Of a stretch of 64,000 bases of DNA, positions 1 through 8,806 are shown piece by piece (the stretch's first letter is position 1; each line of letters opens with the position of its first letter). The stretch covers positions 558,001-622,000 of the forward strand of contig NZ_JAGSYI010000004.1 in assembly GCF_025685625.1 (NCBI RefSeq), in the 5' to 3' direction. This stretch comes from Acidicapsa acidisoli (GTDB taxonomy: Bacteria > Acidobacteriota > Terriglobia > Terriglobales > Acidobacteriaceae). The notes under the pieces were generated by a model. That model had not been told where the DNA came from. It saw only the letters and a program-made list of their open reading frames with translations, and made no database searches. The position numbers and the translations under genes are program-made.

Positions 1-1
1 C

Positions 2-175
2 AAGCGTATGTTCGTGGATTATGACCGAATGAATGTAATTGTGTTTAAGGAGCTTCTGAAGCAAGGGATATGGTCAATTCACGGCCCGAAGCGCTTAGAT
101 GCCTTTGAAATAGCCTCAAATATTCGGACTATGTCTGGTTGGGGAGTGGCTTCCACACACGCTGGAACCATATAG
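2..175 (+). CDS. Possible 3' end of an unrecognised gene (partial)
   Basis: An open frame enters from the left edge and stops at TAG 173-175, giving 57 residues with a normal-looking composition (segments such as FKELLKQGIWSIHG). No family is recognised and the start lies outside the window. It converges with the TPR gene on the other strand. It could be chance; only sequence to the left would show whether a longer frame exists. Confidence 0.35.
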   Translation, partial: KRMFVDYDRMNVIVFKELLKQGIWSIHGPKRLDAFEIASNIRTMSGWGVASTHAGTI

Positions 176-279
176 TCAGCTTTAATTCATCGAGGAATCC
201 GCATCGAGGACGCCGAATCGTCCTCGAGTTCATGCGACAGGAGCATCCGCAACACTGCCGAACGCTCCCTTCCGCGCAC

Positions 280-1233
280 TTAGCGCAGACTCGCAACGCT
301 CACCGTGCATTTGACGCATTGTTGCTGGAACAGGTCGGTCATGCTTTGTCTGGCCTGCACTTGGAGATGAGTTGCCTCCTCATGCATTCCGCACCGGTCC
401 AGGATTTTTGAGTAGTAAATTTCTCCGGCCAGATATTGCGGGTTCTGTTGTCCCACCGTTCGATTCAGGATTTGTATGCCTTGTCGTATGTTGGTCATCG
501 CCTGCGGGCATTCTTTGTTGTTTGCATAGGCATTCCCTACGAATAAATAGCTCCAACCCGTGAGAGGCGCATCCTCTCCGTGATGCTTCCGAAGTTCGAG
601 AGAATGCTGGTACGCCGCGAGTTCCGTCTTGCTGTTTCCTTCCATGCTGGCAAGCCAGGCTTGGGTATCGGAAAGGAAAACGGAGTCGTCTTCACTTAGA
701 TTGTTCATCAATGCAGCTTCCGTAATCGCTTGTTTCAGGTGCTTCTTCGCCGATCCAACCTGCTTTCTCTGAAAATCGATTCCTGCAAGAAACGTGTATT
801 CCTTCGCCACGGCGCGATGGTCGCCCAGTTGCTTATAAATCTCGAGCGCCTTTTTCCATAGCTTGTTTGCGGTGTCCGCATTCTGCGTAATACTGTCCAG
901 GCTGGCAAAACTGTCGAGCGCATTTGCGTATTGGAGGAGATGCTGGGTATCGCCCTCCAGCAGGTGAAGCGCCTTTTCATACGCGTTTCGCGACTGTTGG
1001 TAATGCCCCTCCGCTTCATATACGGCACCCAAAAGGGTCCATGCCCTTCCGGCTTCAACGCTAGTGGGAGAGTTCGTTTCGATCAATGACTCAAGAATGC
1101 GAATGGCCTGTTCGTATTGTCCTTTCTGTTCGAGCTGGAGCACATGGCTGAACTGCTGGTGGATGTCTTCCTGGCTCCGCATCGCCAGAGGAAAAATGGC
1201 GGATAAGAATAGAAGCATAAAAACTCGTTTCAA
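280..1233 (-). CDS. Secreted tetratricopeptide-repeat protein
   Basis: About 317 residues. The protein starts with a basic, hydrophobic signal peptide (MKRVFMLLFLSAIFPLAMRS) and continues as helical TPR-like repeats, for example around QYEQAIRILESLIE and YQQSRNAYEKALHLLEG. The start chosen is TTG at 1233: a GGGAGG lies at 1241-1246, seven bases upstream, and the signal peptide begins right there. An in-frame ATG at 1218 is the alternative. The frame runs open further upstream to 1491, but that part is Arg/Trp-rich and looks non-coding. TPR proteins of this kind usually act as exported scaffolds; the partner cannot be told from sequence. It is divergent from ispG. Confidence 0.8.
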   Translation of the reverse strand: MKRVFMLLFLSAIFPLAMRSQEDIHQQFSHVLQLEQKGQYEQAIRILESLIETNSPTSVEAGRAWTLLGAVYEAEGHYQQSRNAYEKALHLLEGDTQHLLQYANALDSFASLDSITQNADTANKLWKKALEIYKQLGDHRAVAKEYTFLAGIDFQRKQVGSAKKHLKQAITEAALMNNLSEDDSVFLSDTQAWLASMEGNSKTELAAYQHSLELRKHHGEDAPLTGWSYLFVGNAYANNKECPQAMTNIRQGIQILNRTVGQQNPQYLAGEIYYSKILDRCGMHEEATHLQVQARQSMTDLFQQQCVKCTVSVASLR

Positions 1234-1566
1234 AAGCCAACCTCCCGTATTGGATGACGATGTATGAAGATTCTGCAAACGATAACGACGACGCCGGGTC
1301 TTCCAGAGCACTTCGCGGCGCCAGGAAACGTGCCAACTAATTTCTTGGATCACGGGCACAGCTTGATGGAGGCATGCCGAGACGTAAAAAATAAGGCCGA
1401 AATCAAAATAATTCTTGACAAATTCGCGCGCTAGTGCGCCATTCCACGCAAACCGTCTGTTTTGCGGGATTTGCAGGCCACGTCTCCGCAATGGGTCGAG
1501 AACAGGTCTTGTCCGGTCGGCTTCGCGCCATTTCCGCCGACCCTGGGTTGCGAGTAAACTGTTGTC
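1234..1566. other. Divergent intergenic region between TPR gene and ispG
   Basis: This 333-base stretch must hold the promoters of both flanking genes. The GGGAGG for the TPR gene is at 1241-1246. No strong Shine-Dalgarno precedes the ispG ATG. No riboswitch, RNA gene or convincing operator was recognised. Confidence 0.5.
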
Positions 1567-2832
<1,266 letters not shown>

Positions 2833-2921
2833 ACTCGCAGGGGACTTACGAATATCCATCGCGGTGAGATTCTGGGTTAGCATCAGTGTGACCAGAATCT
2901 TGCTTGTCGATGGAGGGAAAA

Positions 2922-4400
2922 GTGCTGCACTTATCTCGGAAGTACCTCGCGATTCTTGCGCTTGCGTGCTCGACTGCTTCCCTTCTTCCCGCCCAGACGC
3001 CGCAAGCACCGGCACTTCCGGCTGAGGTCCAGCAGCACATCCAGCATGTCCTATCCGGCCTGCTCCCAGCAGTCGTCGTCAAAGACGAACCCAACCAGAC
3101 GCACACGCTCGCCGAACGAATGAAGGAAATGCATGTGCCGGGCGTTAGCATCGCCGTGATTCACAACGGCGACATCGACTGGGTGCGGGGCTTCGGCGAG
3201 GCAACCATCGGCGGGCCGCCAGTTAACGCTGAGACCATCTTTCAGGCCGGCTCGATCAGCAAGCCTCTCGCAGCCATGGCCGCGCTCCATCTCGTACAGC
3301 AGCGCAAGTTCTCGCTCGATGTGGACATAAACTCAGTGCTAAAAACCTGGAAGCTCCCCGACTCTCCGGCAGCGAACAGCAAGCCGGTCACTCTTCGCGA
3401 GTTGCTGACGCATACTGGCGGCACTACCGTCCATGGCTTTCCCGGATACGCCGAAGGCGAGCAGGTTCCTAAGCTGATCGAAGTCCTCAATGGCGTGAAA
3501 CCCGCCAACACGCCCGCGATTCGCATCGAAGCAGAGCCCGGCTCAAAGTGGAACTACTCCGGTGGCGGTTACACGATCATGCAGGAGATGCTGGTTGAGT
3601 CTACGCACCAACCTTTTCCGAAGTTCATGCATGACACGGTTCTGGGTCCTCTCGGAATGACCCACAGCACCTATGAGCAACCACTGCCGGACGAACGCAA
3701 ACCGCTTGCCGCCACCCCCTACGACGCACTGGGCAAGCCCATCCCCGGCGGCGCGCATACCTATCCGGAAATGGCAGCGGCGGGCCTCTGGACCATGCCG
3801 ACCGACCTGGCGCGTTATGCGATCGAGGTCGTGAACTCGTTGCACGGTAAATCCAACGCAGTGCTCTCCCAGGCCATAACCCGCGAAATGCTGACTCCGG
3901 GCATGGGAAACTGGGGACTCGGCCTCCAGATTGGCGGCTCGCCATCGAAGCCCTATTTCTCCCACGGCGGCGTCAACGAGGGCTTCGAGTCTTTGTTTGT
4001 CTGCTATGAAGACGGCAGCGAAGGCGCAGTTGTGATGACCAACGCGCAGCGAGGCTCCGCGCTAGCCGACGAAGTTATGCGTAGCATCGCCGTCGAATAC
4101 AACTGGCCCGACTATCGGCCCATCACCCGAACCGTAGTGCCTGTCGACGCTAGTATCCTCGCCACTTACGCAGGCACCTACGAGATGTCGCCGCAATTCT
4201 CCCTCGCCGTTTCCGTGGAGAACGGCAAGCTCGCTGTGCAGGCTACCGGCCAACCAAAGTTCCAGCTTTACGCGGAATCGCCAACTAGATTCTTCCTGAC
4301 TCAAGTCGATGCCGAGGTAGAATTCGTCAGCGATCAAGGCAGAGTCACGAGCCTGATCCTGCATCAGGGCGGCCATGACAACAAAGCGATCAGGAAATAG
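2922..4400 (+). CDS. Secreted serine hydrolase, beta-lactamase class C / penicillin-binding-protein family
   Basis: About 492 residues. A signal peptide (LSRKYLAILALACSTASLLP then AQ) precedes a beta-lactamase-fold domain with all three active-site motifs: SISK near residue 111 (nucleophile Ser and Lys), a YSG in the KWNYSGGGY segment in place of YxN, and HGG in FSHGGVNEGF. The last 100 residues form a separate beta-rich domain typical of esterase/peptidase members. GTG 2922 is preferred because GGAGGG (2912-2917) sits just upstream; TTG 2904 and ATG 2910 are in-frame alternatives overlapping that site. Members include D-aminopeptidases, esterases and AmpC-like enzymes; substrate is not predictable and resistance should not be assumed. 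Confidence 0.9.
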   Translation: MLHLSRKYLAILALACSTASLLPAQTPQAPALPAEVQQHIQHVLSGLLPAVVVKDEPNQTHTLAERMKEMHVPGVSIAVIHNGDIDWVRGFGEATIGGPPVNAETIFQAGSISKPLAAMAALHLVQQRKFSLDVDINSVLKTWKLPDSPAANSKPVTLRELLTHTGGTTVHGFPGYAEGEQVPKLIEVLNGVKPANTPAIRIEAEPGSKWNYSGGGYTIMQEMLVESTHQPFPKFMHDTVLGPLGMTHSTYEQPLPDERKPLAATPYDALGKPIPGGAHTYPEMAAAGLWTMPTDLARYAIEVVNSLHGKSNAVLSQAITREMLTPGMGNWGLGLQIGGSPSKPYFSHGGVNEGFESLFVCYEDGSEGAVVMTNAQRGSALADEVMRSIAVEYNWPDYRPITRTVVPVDASILATYAGTYEMSPQFSLAVSVENGKLAVQATGQPKFQLYAESPTRFFLTQVDAEVEFVSDQGRVTSLILHQGGHDNKAIRK

Positions 4401-4457
4401 GTGCACTGGCATAGCTTGCGGAGAACCTGGCGGTTAACGAGAGTACGGCTGCCAACG

Positions 4458-5411
4458 TCATCCGCGCCGAGCTCGATTCGGAACCAGCAGGGTCAGAGCA
4501 TCCGGCACAATCTCCAGTCTTACCGGCAGATTGCCCAACAGTTCTCCGTCTGCCTCCGCAAAGACACATCCCGGCAAGCCTTCGCAATCATGGCACTCCA
4601 CCGAAAGAGCATCCAGCAGCTCGATATTCTTTGAGAATGTATGACGTTTCAATAGGACCGCCGCCAAGAATCGCATGTAATCAAATCGGTTCCGCGTCTT
4701 GAAAGCCACAAGGCGCAGCGTCCCGTTGCGCAACGTGGCGCCAGGAACCAGGTGATGCAGCATGCCGCCGAAGTTGCGGATTCGAACTGCCAGAAGCTGG
4801 GAAGTCTCTTCCACGCGAGGCTCGCACCCATCGCGCTCGACAAACGTCGCGCGGAATAAGGGAAAGGAGTGCGTCGCCAGGATGCGCAATCCTTCCACGG
4901 CATAGAGAGCGTAGCCAAAACGCCGCTTGAGCTTGGCGTCCAGGCGCGACATCAGGAGCGCGTCCGCGCCGATTCCAGCGGCGACCGTGAAAAAGCGCGA
5001 GCGCTCAACCCCTTCATTATCCAGATAATGAATGCGGCCCACCGGAATCCTCACTCTGGTCGCCGTGAGCAGTTTTTGCATCGCCTTGGCCGGGGACAGC
5101 GGCAAGCCCAGATCAGCGGCCAGTGCATTTGCCGTACCCAGTGGCACCACTCCTAGCGCCGTCGGCCCGCCCGCCAGTGTCTGTAAGACTTCATGCACCG
5201 TGCCGTCGCCGCCACAGGCCAGGATCGTATCGCACCCCAGGCGAATGGACTCCCGAACCAGCGCCGCCGCAGTGCCGGGAGCGGTCGTTTGCATCGCCTC
5301 GGCATCAATGCCAGCAGCATGCAGCACCGCGAGCGCACTCTTGATACGGGCAGCGCTATGGTTGGAAATCTGTCCCGAGGCGGGGTTGTAAATCAATGCG
5401 ACGCGGCGCAT
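4458..5411 (-). CDS. Diacylglycerol/lipid kinase family protein (YegS/DgkB type)
   Basis: About 317 residues. It opens with MRRVALIYNPASGQ and has the catalytic nucleotide-binding motif ACGGDGTVHEVL and the following PLGTANALAADLG, both diagnostic of the DAGK catalytic domain; the C-terminal half is the beta-sandwich domain of YegS/DgkB/LCB5 proteins. These enzymes phosphorylate diacylglycerol or related lipids at the membrane. ATG 5411 gives the usual family start; the frame is open upstream to 5474 with GTG 5453 and TTG 5474 as alternatives. It is the last gene of a minus-strand set with the metallo-hydrolase and methyltransferase. Exact lipid substrate unknown. Confidence 0.88.
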   Translation of the reverse strand: MRRVALIYNPASGQISNHSAARIKSALAVLHAAGIDAEAMQTTAPGTAAALVRESIRLGCDTILACGGDGTVHEVLQTLAGGPTALGVVPLGTANALAADLGLPLSPAKAMQKLLTATRVRIPVGRIHYLDNEGVERSRFFTVAAGIGADALLMSRLDAKLKRRFGYALYAVEGLRILATHSFPLFRATFVERDGCEPRVEETSQLLAVRIRNFGGMLHHLVPGATLRNGTLRLVAFKTRNRFDYMRFLAAVLLKRHTFSKNIELLDALSVECHDCEGLPGCVFAEADGELLGNLPVRLEIVPDALTLLVPNRARRG

Positions 5412-5486
5412 TCCATGCCCCGGCCGGGAAGCCGTATCGATGCTCGTTCTCACTTCCTCTGCTCTCGATGACAATGGCGCCCCGTA

Positions 5487-6341
5487 CTACTTGATTCTTG
5501 CGACTCGTCCCTCAGTAGGGAACTTCTGAAATTGCAGCGCGTCATGCCCTGGCACCACGCGGTCCGGCGATCCGGCCAGTTCGATCATCCGCGTTTGCGC
5601 AGCGATATTCGCGGCATGATCGGCATCGCTGAACGTCGCGCTGGCAAGGTGAGAGGATAGATTCCGATAGAGATAGACATTGTCGGAAGCAAGCACATAG
5701 GGCGGATGACCATCTACTCGAAGATACTGCGAGGCATAGGTGTGCCGTGCTCCGGTATAAGCTCGAATGCCGGGAAAGATTTCCACGTCATCGCCATCAA
5801 TCAGATGAATCCTGCCTTTGGTATTCAACAGCACCAGCTGCTTCACATCTTCCGGATCGATACCTCCGTGGTCCCCGCCCAGCTGCCATGCATCCATCGT
5901 GTAATAGCGGTACTCGTCCTTCTGAATCCACACCTGCGCATTGGGAAAGAGATCGATTCCACCCATGTGATCCCAGTGCGCGTGACTGATAACTACATCC
6001 GTAACCTGATCCGGCTGCACTCCCGCAGTCTTCACGGCTTCGTCCGGACGAAGATAGTCCTTGTCCGGAAAATACTTGAGAAACGTATCCCGGTGATAGC
6101 CGCTGTCGAATAGAATCGTGCGCCCGCCGCCGCGAATCAGCCATACCACGCAGGCGACGTCGACCTTTTCATCCTTAGGACCGCCGACAACCAGCTCCGA
6201 CACCGGCGCATCCGGCGAAGTAGCATAGCGAATGGCCTGAATGGAGTATTCAGGCGTTGCGGGCGCGGCAGAAAGCACGTCGCCGAGCCCAGGCAGCGCA
6301 ATAAGGGCCATCGCAATCAGCAGTCGCTTCCTCATCCGCAT
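5487..6341 (-). CDS. Exported metallo-beta-lactamase-fold hydrolase, AHL-lactonase-like
   Basis: About 284 residues. A signal peptide (MRMRKRLLIAMALIALPGLG) is followed by an MBL fold with the zinc motif HAHWDH, then a downstream His (GARHTYASQYL), an Asp (LASDNVYLYRN) and a final VVPGHD, the ligand pattern of the N-acyl homoserine lactonase branch (AiiA/AttM-like). ATG 6341 is chosen because it begins the signal peptide; ATG 6335 is equally possible. Gene order suggests co-transcription with the methyltransferase upstream (71-base gap) and the lipid kinase downstream. Lactonase activity is only an inference from fold and ligands; other lactones or esters are possible. Confidence 0.85.
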   Translation of the reverse strand: MRMRKRLLIAMALIALPGLGDVLSAAPATPEYSIQAIRYATSPDAPVSELVVGGPKDEKVDVACVVWLIRGGGRTILFDSGYHRDTFLKYFPDKDYLRPDEAVKTAGVQPDQVTDVVISHAHWDHMGGIDLFPNAQVWIQKDEYRYYTMDAWQLGGDHGGIDPEDVKQLVLLNTKGRIHLIDGDDVEIFPGIRAYTGARHTYASQYLRVDGHPPYVLASDNVYLYRNLSSHLASATFSDADHAANIAAQTRMIELAGSPDRVVPGHDALQFQKFPTEGRVARIK

Positions 6342-6412
6342 CCAGCCCCCGGAAAGTTCGACATCGAAAACAGCGTTCAGGACAGCATAACGCACTGAAA
6401 CCACCGCTGAAT

Positions 6413-7297
6413 TCAGAAAGATCTCTGAAACAGGGTGATCTTCTCCCCGTCTGGCAATGTGCTCGCTTTGAGCCATGGCTCCTTCGCGACGATCGATGCG
6501 CAGGGACCGAGCGTGCATATTCTGATTGGTCTGGCTGCGCTCTCGTTGCGCAATTTATCCAGCACATTGGTCAGGATGGAACCGGTAAATGGCGAATATA
6601 GGTAGAACACCGTGCCTTTCGATAGGTCTGCTGCCTGCGCGTCTTGTTCGACGAACTGGACGCGGCTCAGGCAAAGGTTCTGGGCGCATTCCCGGGCACT
6701 TGCAACGTAAGAGCCTTCCACCTCGATTCCAAAGCTTCGAGCCCCTGTAAGTATGGAAGCAAGCAGCGGCACATGACCCAATCCAGATCCAAGATCGACA
6801 AGTATATCGGTTTCAGAGAGAGCGCTGGCAGATAGTAGCCGGAGAATGTGACGGACAGGCGTGGGCTGATAAAACATCATCTCGGGCCCCGGATAGATAT
6901 GCGATTTCTCCGGCTCACGAAGTTGGAGAATTCCGCTCAGCAATTCATCCTGGTAGTCATAGGCCAAGCCGGGAGTTGGGCATGTCGCGCCATCACAAGA
7001 TGCCGAAGTTTGAAACCATCGAAAGAGTATCTCAGGCCGGGCGCCGCGCATGAGCTCAAAGCGGATGGACCTGTAAATATCAGAGTTAACCCCTTCGAGC
7101 TGATTCCGAATTACGTTCGCACGGCGATGAGTCAGCGCGGGAAACGAATTATTCCCGAACGCCGGTAAGTCGAGGCCTCCAAACAGAGTTTCAAGATCGT
7201 CAAGCGCGTCCATGCGCCGTCGAAATTGATCTGGCTCCAGGAGAGACCGATCCGCCTCCAACTCGATAAGGAAGTGTCGCAAATCTCTGGTCGTCAT
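6413..7297 (-). CDS. Class I SAM-dependent methyltransferase, unassigned subgroup
   Basis: 294 residues. The C-terminal half is a Rossmann methyltransferase: motif I is VDLGSGLGHVPLLAS, followed by an acidic strand end (FGIEVEGSYVASAREC) and a later FVEQDAQAAD and FYLYSPFTGSIL. The N-terminal 140 residues are helical and not recognised. The arrangement is reminiscent of the DOT1-like/small-molecule group, but the substrate is unknown. It is first in a minus-strand set and is divergent from a marR gene, with twin palindromes 36 bases upstream of its ATG; MarR control is therefore likely. Cys pairs near residue 110 (ASCDGATC) are an unusual local feature. Confidence 0.85.
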   Translation of the reverse strand: MTTRDLRHFLIELEADRSLLEPDQFRRRMDALDDLETLFGGLDLPAFGNNSFPALTHRRANVIRNQLEGVNSDIYRSIRFELMRGARPEILFRWFQTSASCDGATCPTPGLAYDYQDELLSGILQLREPEKSHIYPGPEMMFYQPTPVRHILRLLSASALSETDILVDLGSGLGHVPLLASILTGARSFGIEVEGSYVASARECAQNLCLSRVQFVEQDAQAADLSKGTVFYLYSPFTGSILTNVLDKLRNESAARPIRICTLGPCASIVAKEPWLKASTLPDGEKITLFQRSF

Positions 7298-7328
7298 TCC
7301 TATTCGTCTCAGTGCGATGTTTGGCTCC

Positions 7329-7380
7329 TTTTGGTTGTCATGTCAACCAAAATATGTTCAGACAGGTTGTCATGTCAACC
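7329..7380. promoter_or_regulatory. Two identical palindromic operators, likely MarR binding sites
   Basis: The 16-mer GGTTGTCATGTCAACC occurs twice, at 7333-7348 and 7365-7380. Each is a palindrome apart from one symmetric T/T mismatch, and the first extends to TTTT...AAAA at 7329-7352. The copies are spaced 32 bases centre to centre, about three helical turns, between two divergent genes, which is the usual placement for autoregulation by a MarR dimer. Binding by the adjacent MarR protein is inference. Confidence 0.8.
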
Positions 7381-7404
7381 TGATATTGATATTCTTTTGC
7401 TCAA

Positions 7405-7845
7405 ATGACGACCAAACTCTTGTCTCCTCGCGAACTTCGTGTCTGGCATGCCTTCATGCTGATGGGTGAAGATGTTCTGGGTCGGGTCGGACGTGACATC
7501 GCGGCGGCAACCGGTCTCTCCGGGTCTGAATTTGGAGTCTTGACGCGCCTGGCTGGCCCTTGCAAAGGCGAGATACGCCAACAGTCGTTGGCCATGTTGA
7601 TGGGTTGGGACAAGAGCCGTCTCTCTCACCAACTCACGCGCATGAAGGAGCGTGGCCTGATTGAGCGCCGCTACGCCGACAGAAATTCCGTTCTCGTAGC
7701 ACTAACCGGACTCGGCCGGGAGAAACTCGAAGCCGCGCGGCCGATACACGCAGAATCGGTCCGGCGAAATCTCCTGTCCCGGCTCACCGCAGAGCAAACG
7801 GCAACAATGGTGCGAATAAGCAATATCCTGGGCGAAGAAGACTAG
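7405..7845 (+). CDS. MarR-family winged-helix transcriptional regulator
   Basis: 146 residues, the family's usual length. The central wHTH is visible: LSGSEFGVLTRLAG leads into QSLAMLMGWDKSRLSHQL (recognition helix) and then the wing MKERGLIERRYAD...VLVALTGLGREKL. MarR proteins are dimeric cytoplasmic repressors relieved by small phenolic ligands or oxidation. It lies divergent from the methyltransferase gene and 25 bases past the second palindrome, so autorepression plus control of the methyltransferase/hydrolase/lipid-kinase set is the natural reading. Ligand unknown. Confidence 0.92.
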   Translation: MTTKLLSPRELRVWHAFMLMGEDVLGRVGRDIAAATGLSGSEFGVLTRLAGPCKGEIRQQSLAMLMGWDKSRLSHQLTRMKERGLIERRYADRNSVLVALTGLGREKLEAARPIHAESVRRNLLSRLTAEQTATMVRISNILGEED

Positions 7846-8335
7846 CACCGCTTAACTTGACTTAGGCAATGGCAACGACCTGCAACCCCAAAATGCCCGC
7901 CGGATTATCGAGCAAAGCAAAAGCGCACTGATTTAGCTGGTTTTCCATATCTATCAGCAGCAATTCTGTTTTGTTTTCGTAAAATTCGGTATATCGCCTT
8001 GACCGTACCCTATGGGGGTATAGTACAAAGAAAGAGCAGAGAGTTCACTTCTCTGCAGGAGAAATATGAGCATCGACTCCGCACAAGAACCTCCGAGTAC
8101 CCGGAGTTCTATACTGTGCCACGATGAGCGATCTGGAAACCATCTCTAGCTTGGCTATAGACGGTGCCTCACCGCTCTTCACGGCATTCGACCGTTGAAT
8201 TGAGCGCGTGAGCCGCTGGTGTTCGAAGCCTGACTCACCCTCCCGAACCCCAAGTCCATCGACCAAATCTGTCGCCGGATCGCGTCTGCACGCGTCCGAT
8301 GGTGTGCTCGTGCGTGGACTCGACGAGGAGGAACC
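7846..8335. other. Long non-coding stretch with operator and a 27-codon leader-like ORF
   Basis: 490 bases without a convincing gene. It contains a metal-sensor-type operator (listed separately) and, after a good Shine-Dalgarno (CAGGAG), an ATG at 8066 opening only 27 codons before TAG. That short frame may be a leader peptide or the stump of a lost gene. Longer frames on the minus strand here have no recognisable protein character. Confidence 0.5.
8004..8026. promoter_or_regulatory. CsoR/RcnR-like operator in a promoter
   Basis: The segment GTACCCTATGGGGGTATAGTAC (8005-8026) has a G-tract flanked by GTAC inverted repeats, the layout of operators of the CsoR/RcnR/FrmR family of copper, nickel/cobalt or formaldehyde sensors. 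A TTGACC at 7999-8004 could be a -35 box, so the operator would cover the promoter spacer. No sensor or metal exporter gene follows; the target may be the small ORF at 8336 or may have been lost. Assignment is by resemblance only. Confidence 0.45.
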
Positions 8336-8509
8336 ATGAAGAATAAACTGCAATTGACTCCAAAGACCTTTTGTCTGTCTTGTACCTGGGTGGCGACGAG
8401 CGATACAAAGAAGCCCCTTATCTGTGTTTGGAGCCTGCCGAAGACCTCGCAATCGGTTCTCACCACATCCGCTACGGAAGATGCCGAGAGGATTCCTCTG
8501 TGCGCCTGA
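8336..8509 (+). CDS. Small Cys/Trp-rich protein of unknown function, 57 residues
   Basis: ATG 8336 is preceded by GAGGAGG (8325-8331) at ideal spacing, one of the best ribosome binding sites in the window, and the frame stops at TGA 8507. The product starts MKNKLQLTPKTF and has two cysteine/tryptophan clusters, CLSCTWVATSD and LICVW, and ends in LCA. The first half looks folded and the Ser/Thr-rich tail does not. No signal peptide or membrane segment is visible. I do not recognise a named family. It lies about 310 bases downstream of a metal-sensor-like operator and 300 bases before an Oar-type receptor. Confidence 0.55.
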   Translation: MKNKLQLTPKTFCLSCTWVATSDTKKPLICVWSLPKTSQSVLTTSATEDAERIPLCA

Positions 8510-8806
8510 TGGAGCTCCAGATTGAGACTTCCATGAAACCTGCTGGTGGCGCTGCAATGCGGCGTCAGAACGCCAAATCTCACGAACGATCTTGCGAATC
8601 TACTTAGTAAGTCATGATCGAATCAAGCGATCCGCTCGCAGCTAACTCGCAAGCCCTGTTCTTATAACCTTTTCCGCTCCTCTACGGAGCTTCGTTCCAA
8701 TCGAGTGCCCGCTTGAATGCACATGCGGGTGAAAGGCCAACTGGCGCGCCGCATAGCGGCTTCGCACAGCACACTCGACGTGTGTCCCTACGTCACGGAG
8801 ACCTTG

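Noticed and set aside
8045-8557. 170-codon minus-strand frame in the gap before the first receptor
   Set aside because: No ribosome binding site or protein-like composition; it runs antisense to the small ORF with the strong Shine-Dalgarno.
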